From Augochlora pura (lineage: Eukaryota > Arthropoda > Insecta > Hymenoptera > Halictidae), in contig NC_135779.1 of NCBI RefSeq assembly GCF_028453695.1, forward strand, positions 248,001-312,000: a DNA stretch of 64,000 nucleotides, given 5' to 3'. The notes beneath the pieces were generated by a model. That model was not told where the DNA came from. It worked only from the letters and a program-made list of their open reading frames with translations, and did not search any database. A program made the position numbers and the translations under genes. Position 1 is the stretch's first letter, and every line of letters begins with the position of its first letter. This document shows, piece by piece, positions 1 through 12,205 of this stretch.

Positions 1-129
1 GGAAACACACGGTGCGCGCGGTGTGCTCGCTCTCTTTCTCTCTGTTTCTCGCGTTGCGCCCTGCCGGAATCGCGGCGACGAACGGAGGCGAGACAAGGTG
101 CGCGGTATAGGGACACGGAACGGAGAGGC

Positions 130-150
130 AGAGAGAAAGAGAGAGAGGGA

Positions 151-181
<31 letters not shown>

Positions 182-184
182 GGG
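130..184 (+). repeat. (GA)n microsatellite
   Basis: Near-continuous GA repeat with a few GGA interruptions, at the left edge of a GC-rich block. GA tracts can bind GAGA factor in insects. Confidence 0.9.
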
Positions 185-1277
185 AGATGGAGAGTGAGAG
201 ACGGAGGATCGGAGAAAGAAAGACGTAGGAACGGCGAAGAAGATGGACGGAGAGGGAAACGAACGATCCCAGTGAACGATCGGGGGAGCGAACGAGAGGG
301 ATTTACGAGATCGACGGAGACCGAGCACGCCGAGAGAGGAGATAGAGGTGCACGGGTGTCTCTTTCTCGCGCGCACAGCACACACGAGGTTACGAACAAA
401 CGCGGAACAGACGAGGAGAGGCCAGGGTAGCGCGCGAGCGACGTAGCTCTCTAGCAGCCGGCAGCCTGCTGCTCGGGTCAATGACCTCTCCTCGCCGTCG
501 TCGAGCTCTCCTCCGCTCGCGTTCGTTCCCCACCCGGAGCCCCAGCACCCCACCGCGCCGGCTCGCACCCGCTCCCCCACCGGCCGTCGGTCGCCCCTAC
601 CCCGCCGAATATCCCCCACGCGGTCGCGTTCTCCCCACCGTTCTCCCCGCCGTTCCTCGCGCCTCGCGTTCGCCGTCTGGCGTTCCTCGTCTCTCGCCGA
701 CACCGTCGACGCAGAGCGGAGAACGACGGCGACGTCGGTTCGCAGCGGTTGGAAGCGCGGCGACGTTTCGGGCCGAAGCGTTTTCCACCGCTGGAGGGGT
801 GCCGCGAAAGGGTTCGAGGGGAAGTGCCGCGCGCGGTGGGGAGAAACGTCGCTCGCCCCTCTCTCGCCGCGTCGGCCGACCGTCGGAGGGGAGCACTCGG
901 AGAGCGCGGCAAAGGGGTGGCAAGCAAGCACCGCTGCTGTTCGCCTTTTCTCTCCAGCTCGCTCTCCTCTCGCCGCTCTCGCGGCCGTCTCTGTCTCGCC
1001 GCGGTGCCACCACCCCTTCTTCCTTCCTTCGACCCTTCTCTCCGTCGCGCGCGCGCTTTCCCACCCCTCTCCGCACGATCCTTTACCGTCTAATCGAGGG
1101 GTGGTGGGGACGCTCGCCTCCGCTCCGTCGACAACGTACACCGGGTTCACTGGTACAGTGTACCCTCTCGAGCAGTGCAACGCTCTCTCTTCCTGATTCC
1201 ACTTCTAATCCGAACGCGCCCTCTCCCCGAACCGCTTCGAGGAGATCGACGCGTATTGCGGGCTGCCGGCCGACCAG

Positions 1278-1355
1278 CCGGTCGGTCGGTCGGTCGGTCG
1301 GTCGGTCGCTCGGTCGGTCGCTCGTTGGGTCGGCCGTTGGGTCGCTCGGTCGGCT
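1278..1355 (+). repeat. (GGTC)n imperfect tandem array
   Basis: About a dozen GGTC units with GCTC and GGCC variants. Confidence 0.85.
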
Positions 1356-2895
1356 GGAGCGAGCGAGCGCGAGCCAACGCGGAGAGGAGAGAGGAGGGTC
1401 AGCGATGACCGATTCCGGTGGTAATGGGATACGATCCAGGGTCAGATTCGGTGCGCGTGGAGATCGGGGGTGGGATCTTGGACTTGCCGATGAGGTGGCC
1501 GCGGAATGGGTCATGCTCGTCGATGAGACGGTTGGCTGACTTACCGATAACGTACGGGCAAATTGTTAACCTTTCGTAACCCAGTTTTATTCGTTTCCTG
1601 CGGAGGCCGCCGCGGCGAGACGCGGTATTCTTTGCTCTTTTGCATTTCGCGCGGCCACCGATTTCATTTCACCCGAAAGCAAATTCTTCAGCGTACCTAT
1701 CATCGTTTAATTGATTTCGTAGGTTCTGCGACGAACAAAATTGCTATTCGTATCTCGGCCCTGTTGCAATCGCATAAATGGTATTAATAACGACCTAGTC
1801 GCAACTGCTATAGAGATGTTAGACGACGCTTCCGTTTCCGCGATCCGATGCGGAATATACCGATGCGATTTTAGATCCAGGCAACTACTTGAGCGGCGTG
1901 CTTTTGAGAATCGCGACACAAATTAAGCAATTACGATCCCTCTGTAACGAAACAAACTCAACCTCGCTTCTGTTGGATTTTTGCGCAGAGGTAATCGTTC
2001 TCACGATCGGTTGGAAGGATAGGCGAGTTAGAAAATCCAGTGTTTGTATCGTTCCTCTTTCCTTCTACGATTAATCGCGACGTGCCATCTGGTAAAAAGA
2101 AGCGATATTTCGAACAATGGAATAAATTGTTCCAAGATCGCGAAACGAAACGAGCGAGGACGAACGAATATTATGAAAGATTGTTAGAGTTTTGAAAAAG
2201 GCGGTCCGAAACACGGCGAGTAGATGGAGAGAGATTCCTCGGTTCGACGATTAATTGGCCCGGGCCGTTTCTCGCCTCTCGATCGTCTCGGCGCGGCGAC
2301 GCTCCGTCGATCGAATAAACAGCGGGGCCGTTGACTTTTTCGTCGACTGTATTTCGTCCATCTAATCTACGATCTCCGATCGAAACGAAGCGATATCGGC
2401 CGCTTAGGAAACTTACGGCCGGGCTTTACCAATGTCACGAGCAAAGGTCTATCATCGAGAGAGTTCGGCGCCGATAACGGGAACCTAACGAGAGCTAATC
2501 TATCGAGGACGCTCGACAGTGAAAATTTGACCTTGAACAGCTGGGACCGTTCGCTCGAAAGCCGACGATGGCGATGGCGCGGGGGAACCGTTTCGTCCAC
2601 AGGTAGAATCGCTGCTGGATGCTCTAATCTTTTATTCGCAAATTTCTAGACGCGTACGTTGCCGGAAACATTTCCACGAATCAACGATATCCATAAACGA
2701 TATCCGTAAAATAATGAATACGTAAAGTAGCAGATACACTCTCCAAGATTTAGATTCTAAAGAATTTCGCGCGATCGGACTCGAAAACATCGTTGAAATT
2801 ATTTATAGACTAAGAAGGTATTATCTCCCCGATTGTATTCCTACTACACACTCGGCAACTATATTTGCTCTACAATGACGCTAATTGCCGAATGT

Positions 2896-2897
<2 letters not shown>

Positions 2898-2933
<36 letters not shown>
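2898..2933 (+). repeat. (TC)n microsatellite
   Basis: Uninterrupted TC dinucleotides, about 18 units. Confidence 0.95.
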
Positions 2934-2936
<3 letters not shown>

Positions 2937-4071
2937 TCATGCTTTGTCGTATCGTGGTTAATAGTCGAAGGCGTTTACCGAAAACACGATACCGCTCGAT
3001 CGCGAGCGAGTCGGAGCAAAGAATAAAATTCACGACGACATAATTCCATCTGAAATAAGAACGCTTTATTAATCGGCTTTCTACGAATAGCCATCAATTC
3101 TGAATATATTTTTAGATGGTGCACCAAACGCGTAAAAAATTCAACGAGACCATTAGCAATTACGGTATTAATTTATTACGATATTCTGGCGACGTTAACT
3201 CTGAATATAAAAATAGACCTGGTTCTCCCAACAGCGTCGAAAAAGGAGATTGAAATAAATATGTATGCGGTCGTATGAAATATCTAGAGTACCAGGGACA
3301 GCTGCCATTTGCAAAACTTTTCTATTCGATGCCGATTTCTGTCCACGCGAAAGTCTCCAAGTAGAAAGAAACGAAATATCGGAGACTCGGAGTGCGTGCG
3401 AGAAAGCGTTCCAACTTCTGCAGCCCTGCTTTCGCGTCTGTTCGCTTCTTTTTCCATCGAGATGCAAAAACAGATTTATCTCGCGAGCCGAAAATAATGA
3501 TTGTCCTCCCCCCACCCCGGCAACTTTAACCGGCATCGAAACTTTGGGTCCAAGCATTTCATCCGATTCCCCTCTGCGTTCGTGCAACTATGGTATGTGA
3601 AACTGTGTAATGTCGCTCCGAGTATTCGTTTAGACTTGAAATTGTTTGAAAGATATTTCGCGAAAAGTGAAAACTGAGGCAGCCGGGGTTCGTAAAGCGT
3701 AAAATTTCGGGTTCGGAACGCGCAGAGGGCAGTAGTCGCGGAATCGATGCGTCGCGAGTCGAGCGCAACGAGCGCAGCCTTTTTGGAAAAGAAGAAGTTT
3801 TAGGGAGAAAGAGAGAGATAAATTAATAATAGAAGACCTCCCAGGTCCGTGGCGCAACCAAAGACAGAAAAATGTGAGCGACGACGATTATTTCGAGATT
3901 CCAGCAAGCGTCGTCGCCTGAAGTTTAAGGTCAGAGTCAGATTTCGACGTTCTTATCGCACCTCTAGATATCGGCATGTGTTTTATCGCAGCCGAGCTTC
4001 GCGCGTTAATGTAAGCAGGCCGCTGAGTCTACCGAAAGCTATGTTTGCGCAATGAAAATATTCTCTCCGCA

Positions 4072-4094
4072 ACGCGACGCGACGCGACGCGACG
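4072..4094 (+). repeat. (CGCGA)n short tandem repeat
   Basis: About four and a half units of CGCGA. Confidence 0.85.
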
Positions 4095-4641
4095 GCCAAC
4101 CGTATACTTGTTGAACATTGAAACGACGGAACCCGTGTTCGGGACAAATTTACTTACTTTCCTCCTAGACCCGACCGCGCGCGTTTTACGTTTCAATTTG
4201 CATTTTATTAATTCCCGTTTGTTTGCCGCCTCGATCCGGCCAAATCGGGGGAGCACGAGATTACGGCCGTTCTGGAATAACGAATTATCGCTGCGCGAGT
4301 GGGTGTTTGTTCTTTTTCTCGCTTGAAAAAAAAAGTTTGTAAATCAGAAAGTAGGATAAGAGCGGCATAAGACGAGGGAATTCGCGCTCGTCGTTGAACC
4401 GGCGGATGCTGTGATATTCCATTCTTCTCGGTGGAGCCTCGGCAAATAAGCTGCGCACGGACCGAATGGAATCGCGTGTACCTTTCTAATAAATTCTGGA
4501 CGAAACGGTGATTTCGCTCGTAAATTATAGAAACGAAAATTTGAATCCGCGATCCGAACACCTACCGAATCGAGCCTACTGTTAGTCCCGTAAACCGAAA
4601 GAGACTATTGCATCAGCAGCGACGGTGCGACGAGATCGCGA

Positions 4642-4684
4642 CAGGTTGCGCAGGTTGCGCAGGTTGCGCAGGTTGCGCAGGTTG
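4642..4684 (+). repeat. 9-bp tandem repeat, nearly five copies
   Basis: Units of CAGGTTGCG repeated without change. The period is a multiple of three, so the minus strand reads a repeated Asn-Leu-Arg peptide, but no gene context supports translation. Confidence 0.9.
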
Positions 4685-6938
4685 ACCGGGGGGAACACGG
4701 CTGCTTGTCTTGGCTTGCCTCGAGGGTCCTTTTCACGAAACTGAAAGATGTTGCTCGCGGGCAAGAGGTTCAAAAATAAGAATGTACGAGAATAGCCGAG
4801 GTAAAAGGGCTCGCGTTTAGGCATCGGAGTCTCCCGGGGGTCGAGGACGGAGGACAGCGAGCGCAATCTCGGGCTGCGACGTGGCCGCGATCGGGAAATC
4901 GTCTACGTACGGTGGTCGAGCGTTAGCAGCAGTCCTTCATAGGACATTGACTTTGAGATATCGTCGGCTGGCTGCGACGCCGCTATCTCGTTTCGGCTTA
5001 TCGCACTTGTTTCGCTGTACCTTATCTCTCCGCCGCCTCTTTAAGTCACTTTCTCGCAGGCCGCTTCGTGAAATCGTTATTGCACGTTTGCCACGTCGGA
5101 GCAGTGCGCCTGGGAAAATTCTGCAAGGGGGTTCTCGCCTAGCTGTCGGGACAAGAATTTGCTTCGCTGCTACCGGGACTCTCTTTTCCTTTTTCTAGGA
5201 AGCGAACCCTTTTCTCCGAAGCGTCTCGGTCGCGGACCAATTGTGCCCGCGCATGGTTCGCGTTCCTCGATTCGAAAGTTGTATCGCGGCGAAGCGGGAT
5301 CGAAAGTGGACCGATTTTTGCTCGCGCCAATCTCTGAGCTAATTTCTTGGATATATTTTTGCGATTGAAAATTTCCTCGAGACGCGGTGGCCGGCGGTTC
5401 GCGAATGCGTCGACGATAGTCGTCGCGAAGAAATTGATCTGGCATTCTCGTCGATCGGCGTCGATCGCATCTACGGCTCAACCATTTCCAAAGCGAGCCA
5501 ACATTGCGCGCTTTATTTGTCCGCGCAAGCGCGCGACGCAGTCGCCGTCACCGCCGCGTTTTATATCCGTCTCGCGATCGGACCTCTGCCGCGCGGCCGT
5601 TTTGCCAGTGTCCATCGAAGCAAAAGTTGATCGAGAGTCGATCAACGTTCTAGCGTGAGATTATCGCGTAATCGCGAGCATGTACCGGAGGAGCCGATCG
5701 CCGGGCGCGAAATGGCGCACCGGCAACACTTCTAATTATAAATCAAAGTTCGATAGACTTATCGCGGCGAGGCAGGTGGCCCTTGCCGGACTGTTATTAA
5801 TAAACGTGCTCGAACGGTCAAACGATCGGTGAACCGCGAAGCTGTTCGCTGCAACGCGAAAGATCGGTTAATAAACCTTGACACCGATCGACTGCCGAGC
5901 GAAGCGGCAGCTTCGCGAGCGCGAGGAGATCTCCCGGCTGCGGCGTGGCTGGGAACATTGTTGCAATCGCGATCCCTATCGCTTCCGAACATGTTTATTC
6001 CGGAGTACCGCCGCGTCGCTTTCGAATTAAAGCCTTTCACCGCGTGTCGAGCGACTCGATTAGCTCCTTGGCCGTTCATTCAAATGGATTAGAGCCACCC
6101 TTCTTCGCGCCTCGACACCGTTCAAACTTACTATGCCGTAACGTGGAACAGGTTTTGCAACGTTCGCGCTAGATTTACGGAGGCACACGAAGCGACCGCT
6201 TCGCATTCATTTATACAATTTATTATTATAACCGCTTCGTATTGCTCGGTCGGATTTCTAACGATCCTTGTTTCGACGTTCGACTTATAATCCCTATGAT
6301 TATGGGTTACCAATTTTGTTTGACGCTGAACATTTTAGCGCCAAACGAGCTCTTATCATTCGATGAGTCGAAATGTTCACATTTGAGATTGCTTCGAGGA
6401 TCGTCGGTTGGTCCGAGTGTCGACGAAGCTACCGATAAAGGAGGTATCTATAGCGTGGTTCGAGCCTAGTCAGCAGGTTCAAGAAAATGGTGCTTTGAAA
6501 TCTTGAATGGGAGGTTCTCCGATATCCGTCATAGGGATGACCCTCGCCTGTTCTTGTTCCCACGGGTCGTTACCTTCTTTGTTCTCTCCTCAAAACGCGT
6601 CGAACGAAATTTTCTCCGGCTATCGCGCCTAACTCGCTTCAACGGATCTGCAAAATTCAAAATCGTCAAATTTGTGGCACAGGCGTCGCGTTTCTATTTT
6701 ATTTTCCAGCAACAGTTCAACGTCGAACGTTTCTACTATTTTTTAACAGTTGCTGAGAGAATATAAATTTCTATTCGAATCTATTAATTTGAAGGGATGG
6801 TTAAACGGCTGAAAGCGACGAGGCGAGAATCTCGAGCACGCTGGAGGGTAGCATAGTAGTCATATGGTAGTCGCGTTCGCCGTCGAAGAAAGCAGTGCCG
6901 CGATACACGGGCGGTCCGAATCGAAGGAAAGAGGAAAA

Positions 6939-6970
6939 AGGAGAAAGGAGAAAGGAGAAAGGAGAAAGGG
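6939..6970 (+). repeat. (GGAGAAA)n tandem repeat
   Basis: About four and a half exact 7-bp units. Confidence 0.9.
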
Positions 6971-8377
6971 GACAGCGAGAGTGGAGTGACCGACGGGATT
7001 AATTCGACGCGCGGACAGCGAAGACAGTCGCGTCGCTCGTAAATCAGCCGGAGCTGTTTAACCGTTTGCGATAGCTGCCGCGAAGCCTCCGCTCTTTTTC
7101 TTCGTGCTTCGCGTTCCCCCCTTGCTTTCCGACCCCCATCCAAGCCTCGTTCGGTGACGATTCCTCCTGCGCTCGTTCCGCTCATTTTTATTATTGCTTC
7201 TCTTTCGATTTCCCCCCCTAGTTAGTTCGGCCTGGTTCGACGGTCGTGCTCCTTTTTTCCTCGACGGCCGCGATTGTACTTTCTCTCCGTCACAGCCACC
7301 GCCGCCGACGCCATTTGAACCACGACGACCCCCGCTCTCGGAAATATTATCGACACTGCCAAGTTCACTTCTGTTTACATTCGGCACGCCCGACCCGACG
7401 ACGACGACGACGACCTCAACGAACGTGGAACCCCGCGCGCGCGTTTTCTCACGGCAGCTGGACCGACTCGATTTAGGTTATCGTCTCACCGTTCTTTCAA
7501 ACGCTGCGGAGGTGAAACACGTTTGGAAGTCAACCGCTAAAACGACTGGCACTCGATTATGGTATTTCCAGACATTAACGGAAGAGTATCCCAGTCGAAA
7601 CTAGTTATTCTCGTTCGACTTTCTTCCGGGTTGTTCCTTTTGTAAATGTTTATCGATGCTTTTAGTTGTAGACGTTTGCAACGTTTCGCGTTCGTTTTCT
7701 TCTTGTTAACAGAGGCTTTAATCTTTCCTGATAAATTCGCTAGGAAACCTAGAACGTAACGCCGCCTTTCACTTTCCTCTTGGCTCGCTTATCCTTGCAC
7801 TTTCTTTCGCTTTGCTTCCTGCGACTTTCTTTCATTGGTTACAGACGCGCGAAACAACGATCTGTTCCCTCGAACGAAGCGTTATTTCTAACGTAATCAA
7901 ATGTAATACGAGTCTGCTCGTCATTTAAATACATACCGATTTTTCGGGACTTCGCATATGGAAATATTGCAATTTATTGCTCGTCGGAGAGTCCGCCGAC
8001 CACGCCGCAGGTGCTCTGCAGCAATGATCGTGGGACATTAGCGGCCACGAAAATACATTGGTTGTCGAGTCTATTATTATACCTCGTCCGTGGCATTAAC
8101 AAATTATTAGCCGTATCCTAGTCCAACAGATAGCAAATTTTAGAACCAATCGATATCGCGCGTGCTCGTCGAATGTAGATAGATATTGAGATGAAAGCTT
8201 GCTGTAATTGAAATAGCTATTGTTGAAATCTTTATTTAACCTTTGCGTATATTCGCAAGGTTTCGGAGCAATCGACTTCGATCAAATAATTTAATGAATT
8301 TTTAAATAAACTGGTGGCAAGTTACGACATGTAAACGGCTCCGTTTGTCTCAACATCGTTCGCTAAATATTTACGAA

Positions 8378-8380
8378 ATA

Positions 8381-8411
<31 letters not shown>

Positions 8412-8412
8412 T
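8378..8412 (+). repeat. (AT)n microsatellite
   Basis: AT dinucleotide run with one C interruption near the end. Confidence 0.95.
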
Positions 8413-9289
8413 GAAATGATAAATGATACATGAAATAACTAAAGGAAATTATAGTTGATCGCGGGATATGGCGGACCAGATTCTTCACACTTCATAAACT
8501 ATGAATAGAGATTGATAATCGCCGCGTAGAATGACTATTTTTTGCGTTCTAGACGTTCGTTAATATGCGGCATTGCCTTGAAAGTAGATTCCGATTAACA
8601 TCGACGTTTGAATATTCTATTTGCTGCAACATTGCGAGTCAATGGAAATTGTTGCAATTTGCACGCGCGGTTCGCTGGGAATCTACGCAACCAGCGCGAG
8701 AAGCGGCCGTCGTACAAACATTACTTTTCGCGAATTTTTTAAACTAACATTATCACTAAATAGCACATGCAAATATGGCGACGCACGCCCGAAACTTTCC
8801 GAAGCGTGCATCGGCGTGGCGGTTCCCATGCAACGACTGGAAAATTAAATGAATCGCGAGCAGGGGGTGATCGCGTTAGCCATAATTTCAGAACGCTGAT
8901 CGTCGCCGGCCGAATATTGCCGTGTAAACATGAGTTTAAACGCGATCATCCCCCGGTTATCGATCTAATCGAGATGTGCCTCGACAACGAATCCTTCGAA
9001 AAATTAATAATACGTGGCGTAACCAAACTATTCCGAAAACTGTGCGAGCCTGTTTTTGGAATCTTTCGGATGACCTGCTCGATCGCTGAACTTGTTCAGG
9101 GCGTAGGGTCCGAACAGAGACCCCATGGAAGAGATGTCTCAATTTTCGTGGCCCTCGAACAAAATAAGTTGCTGCATAACCTCGTCCATTAACGTTTCAA
9201 AACACAGATTTTAAATTTCTGTTATCGATGAATATCGAGTGGGGACAATAGCCTATCCTCGCATGTATTGCTCGTTGGTACTCTTACTG

Positions 9290-9770
9290 CGACTATTAAA
9301 CAAGTTATTCAAGCTACCATTTACACGTTCGAAATATTATTTATAAAATTATCTCACTCGATTTACCTTTTAGCTGCATAATTTCACTGTAATTAATGTT
9401 GCTAAGCGGCCCTCGTATCGTAGACGCGTCGGTGGTTGCAGCGCCTCTCGCGGAAAAGAAGCGAAGCTTGGTTCGAGGTCCGTACAGCGCCAAAAGGTCG
9501 TACCGTTAGCCAATTTGTCGACTATCGATAATTCGGCTAGCAGTTCGAGCGTTTTGCCCCTGCACCAACCGACGCTGTACGGACCTCGACTAGCTTTGCT
9601 TTTTCTCCGCGAGAGCTGCCCCGGACATCCACGCGCGCACGATGCGAGGACCGCTTAAAAACAATAATTATGGTGAAACTACCCAACTACAAGGTAAACC
9701 GAGTCAATTTATTTCATTAATAATATTTCAAATATCTAATTGTTAGTTTGAACAACTTGTACAATCTCGG
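9290..9770. mobile_element. Long inverted repeat, fold-back (MITE-like) element copy 1
   Basis: The left arm (about 9290-9520) and right arm (about 9530-9770) are imperfect reverse complements over roughly 200 bases each. Matching parts include AAGCGGCCCTCGTATCGT with CGATGCGAGGACCGCTT, CTCGCGGAAAAGAAGCGAAG with its counterpart near 9590-9615, and GGTCCGTACAGCG with CGCTGTACGGACC. The centre holds TATCGATA (9523-9530). There is no coding capacity. The structure fits a non-autonomous fold-back transposon; target-site duplications could not be defined. Confidence 0.6.
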
Positions 9771-9784
9771 CAAAAGACACCTGA

Positions 9785-10140
9785 ATCGCCCACGAGCGCA
9801 CGATGCAAAGTCGCTTAAGAACAAAAAATTACGGCAAAAATGATCAACTAAAATGTAAATGTAGAGCACAGAGTTGTTTGGAAGAGATTACTTAGACTCT
9901 AATTTTGCCGTAATCGATGTTTTTCAAAGTTCCTGCAACGTGCAACGGTGGCGCCCCTTTCCGGAGAAAAGGCGAAGCTCGGTTCGAAGTCCGTTTAGCA
10001 TCGCTCGATATAGCGACGAAACGTTTTGGCCAACGGTTTGAGCGTTTTGCCGCTGCTGTAATTGACGCTGTTGGGATCGGGTAACGAGCCGCATTTTTTC
10101 ACCGCAAGAGGCGCTGCTGTCGACAATAAATCCGAAATTC
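9785..10140. mobile_element. Diverged second fold-back copy, abutting the first
   Basis: Bases 9791-9870 repeat the outer right arm of copy 1 (ACGATGC, CGCTTAAGAACA, ACAAAA). Bases 9895-9995 repeat its left arm (TTTTGCCGTAATCGATG, GGCGCCCCTTTCCGGAGAAA, GGTTCGAAGTCCG). Bases 10030-10130 carry the central and right parts (TTTGAGCGTTTTGCCGCTG, GACGCTGT, CCGCAAGAGGCGCTG). Order and orientation alternate, so the 9.3-10.1 kb stretch is a nested set of inverted repeats. Confidence 0.5.
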
Positions 10141-10397
10141 GGGATCCCCAGAAAACATTAAAGATTAGAGTAAATAAAAATCAATCAAGGAAACGGAATT
10201 GGTCTGTAAAACCTGCTGCGGCGATTTCATATACTTATTATTATAGGTTACAAACATCGATCCAATTGTACTCCAATTATATCTTTCTATTCTATATTGG
10301 GGCGTATTTTTCAAGAGAAAACAAAATATTATTCAGACTTGTAGCTCCCGATATTTTTTATAGTGCGTTGGTGAAATTCTAATACAAATGATTACCA

Positions 10398-10440
10398 TTT
10401 AACGTTGGCTAACAATTTGAGCGTTTTGCCACGGATGTCG
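10398..10440. repeat. Partial third copy of the fold-back element
   Basis: CGTTGGCTAACAATTTGAGC and GTTTTGCCACGGATG match the central part of the two copies upstream (GCCAAC/GCTAGC followed by GAGCGTTTTGCC). Only the centre is recognisable. Confidence 0.4.
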
Positions 10441-10977
10441 CTACTCGACTCGTTCGCGTGGCTTCGCAGAACATTTCGATTTCAGAAACGTTCGGATCCT
10501 TATTTCAAATCTGAGATTTGAAATCACCGCGTATTACCCACTTCTCCGTGCTAGAAAATGGTCAGAGTCGGTTCGAGCGCAACGCTAACCGGGTAGCGGG
10601 GATGAAACGAAACGGGGATATTTATAAAACGGTTTCGGAATAGACGTCGCCTCTCTGGAATCGGTGGAAGCGAGTTTTTCGGTAATTTAAGCGATCGAGG
10701 ATAAAACGGCGTAGTATCGCAAATCCGCTGAGCGATAGTACGGTGTCGGTTTTCCATACAGAGCCGAGTGGTTCCATTTATAAAGATATAACGGGAAGCA
10801 CTTCGAGGCGAGAGAATCCGCTTAGCGCGGGGCGCAGATTCTCCAGCAACATCGTTCGAAGCTTCCTTAAGTGGTTATGGCGGTTTGGCTTTGTATCCAG
10901 CGGCTTTCCGGATTCCGCTAAAACACCGGAAGCAAAGCTCGATCGATGCGTCTCTCTGTTCCATTCGAATAAAAAAT

Positions 10978-10999
10978 CCGCCGAGGAAATCCTCGGCGG
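10978..10999. repeat. Near-perfect 22-base palindrome
   Basis: CCGCCGAGGA and TCCTCGGCGG are exact reverse complements around a two-base AA centre. It would form a strong 10-bp stem. No gene is nearby, so its role is unknown. Confidence 0.6.
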
Positions 11000-12173
11000 T
11001 GAATCGGCCGTCTTTCGAATCGAACGCCACTTTCGCGGAGACGAGGTTTTTTCGTGAAACTAAAAACAAATGAAAGTGAGACGAGAACGTCAAACTATTT
11101 TTGACAAGGTAACCAGGGGACAAAGGGAGGATTTGCTCGCTGGAATTGTTTCGAGCGGAGAGAACCACGCGGGAACGGCAAGGATATCGCATTCGTCTCC
11201 AACTAAATTTTGCGTCTACTAGGTGGTTAGGGGATGCTCGCTCCGTGGCTGTGTTTGTTACCCTCTGTCTCGGTGCCTTCGTCTCTCTCCCTCTCCTCGT
11301 CTCTCGCTCCCTCTTTGCATGCCTTCAGCCACAATGGCATTAAAATTACCAAGGAAATTCAATTCCCAGTTGGAAATGTATCGCGCACGTGTAGGTCATA
11401 CTCGTATAGACGATGCTGCGCGAAGCTAACGTGGGCGAAATTCAGGGACGGAGGATCGTGTCGGGCCCCCGCAATTCGCCCTGCCAATCGCCGATTGGCA
11501 AACGACTAATTTCAGATGATGATTTCAGAGAAGGGCGGCAAGAAAACTCTTGCTTTGGCTTGAAAAAGAAGAAATGTTGTCGAGCTGGACAATTACCATC
11601 GTCCCCCGGGATACGTTTTCACGGTTAACGTGGAAGCAGTCGCAAAGCCTCTCGTTGTCCCATCGGTGCCCATGGGAACTCGACGAAAGAGTTCCATCCC
11701 CCGACGAGCGTCGCGTCCTTTTATTTTAAAATGTTTGGGTTTTGGTTCCCTCCAGTTTTCGTAGACGAGATGGCGCGAGAATTGCGAGGTTCGTAGGGCG
11801 AAGCAGCGGTTAGACGTCCCTGGTCGTCGACGTAGGAAGAGGCGAGGACGGCACACGCTCTCTCGAATCGCGTACGTACGCGAGCCCGGAGCCCGTTGCG
11901 GATAGCTTAGGTTGGTTAGTTAGCGTGCAAGTACACGTATCAAAGGCACTCAGAATCCGAGCTTAACAAAGCCAGCTTCGGGTTTACCAACCGTGTCACG
12001 TAGTACGTGTATACCTTAGCTGCTCACGCTTCGCGAAACCTAAACCTCCTGCGGCCCGTCCAACTTTGGTCTTAATGCGTCAACGGGGAAGGGATAAGTT
12101 TCGCCGGGGGCAATTAAAACTAATTATCCTGTTTGGTGCGGTATCGGCTAACCGAGGGAGCCCCGCACCACGG

Positions 12174-12205
12174 CACCCAGCACCCAGCACCCAGCACCCA
12201 GCACC
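12174..12205 (+). repeat. (CACCCAG)n tandem repeat
   Basis: About four and a half exact 7-bp units. Confidence 0.9.

Larger units (their letters stand above)
1..1540. other. GC-rich, GA/CT-rich block without a supportable gene
   Basis: Open frames exist here in many phases at once, including a 352-codon plus frame at 481-1539, but they are Arg/Ser/Pro-rich and mirror the base composition. The stretch looks like a long CpG-rich 5' untranslated or promoter region of a gene that extends out of the window. No clear transcript start was identified. Confidence 0.4.
1541..9285. other. Non-coding stretch, no gene seen
   Basis: Mixed composition, with AT-richer parts near 2.6-3.2 and 7.9-8.6 kb. No frame shows protein-like composition with splice partners. 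It contains the small repeats listed separately. Confidence 0.5.

Noticed and set aside
481..1539. 352-codon plus-strand open frame
   Set aside because: Arg/Ser/Pro-rich, in GC-rich DNA where other frames are also open, without domains or splice logic.
4642..4684. Regular 9-bp repeats considered as a CRISPR-like array
   Set aside because: Units are contiguous with no spacers, and the genome is eukaryotic.
8767..9192. 141-codon plus-strand frame beside the fold-back cluster, considered as a transposase relic
   Set aside because: No transposase motif or repeat arms around it were recognised.
9465..9985. GGTTCGAGGTCC/GGTTCGAAGTCC in the fold-back copies as tRNA-derived SINE B boxes
   Set aside because: One base longer than the B box and without an A box at the proper distance; the inverted-repeat explanation fits better.
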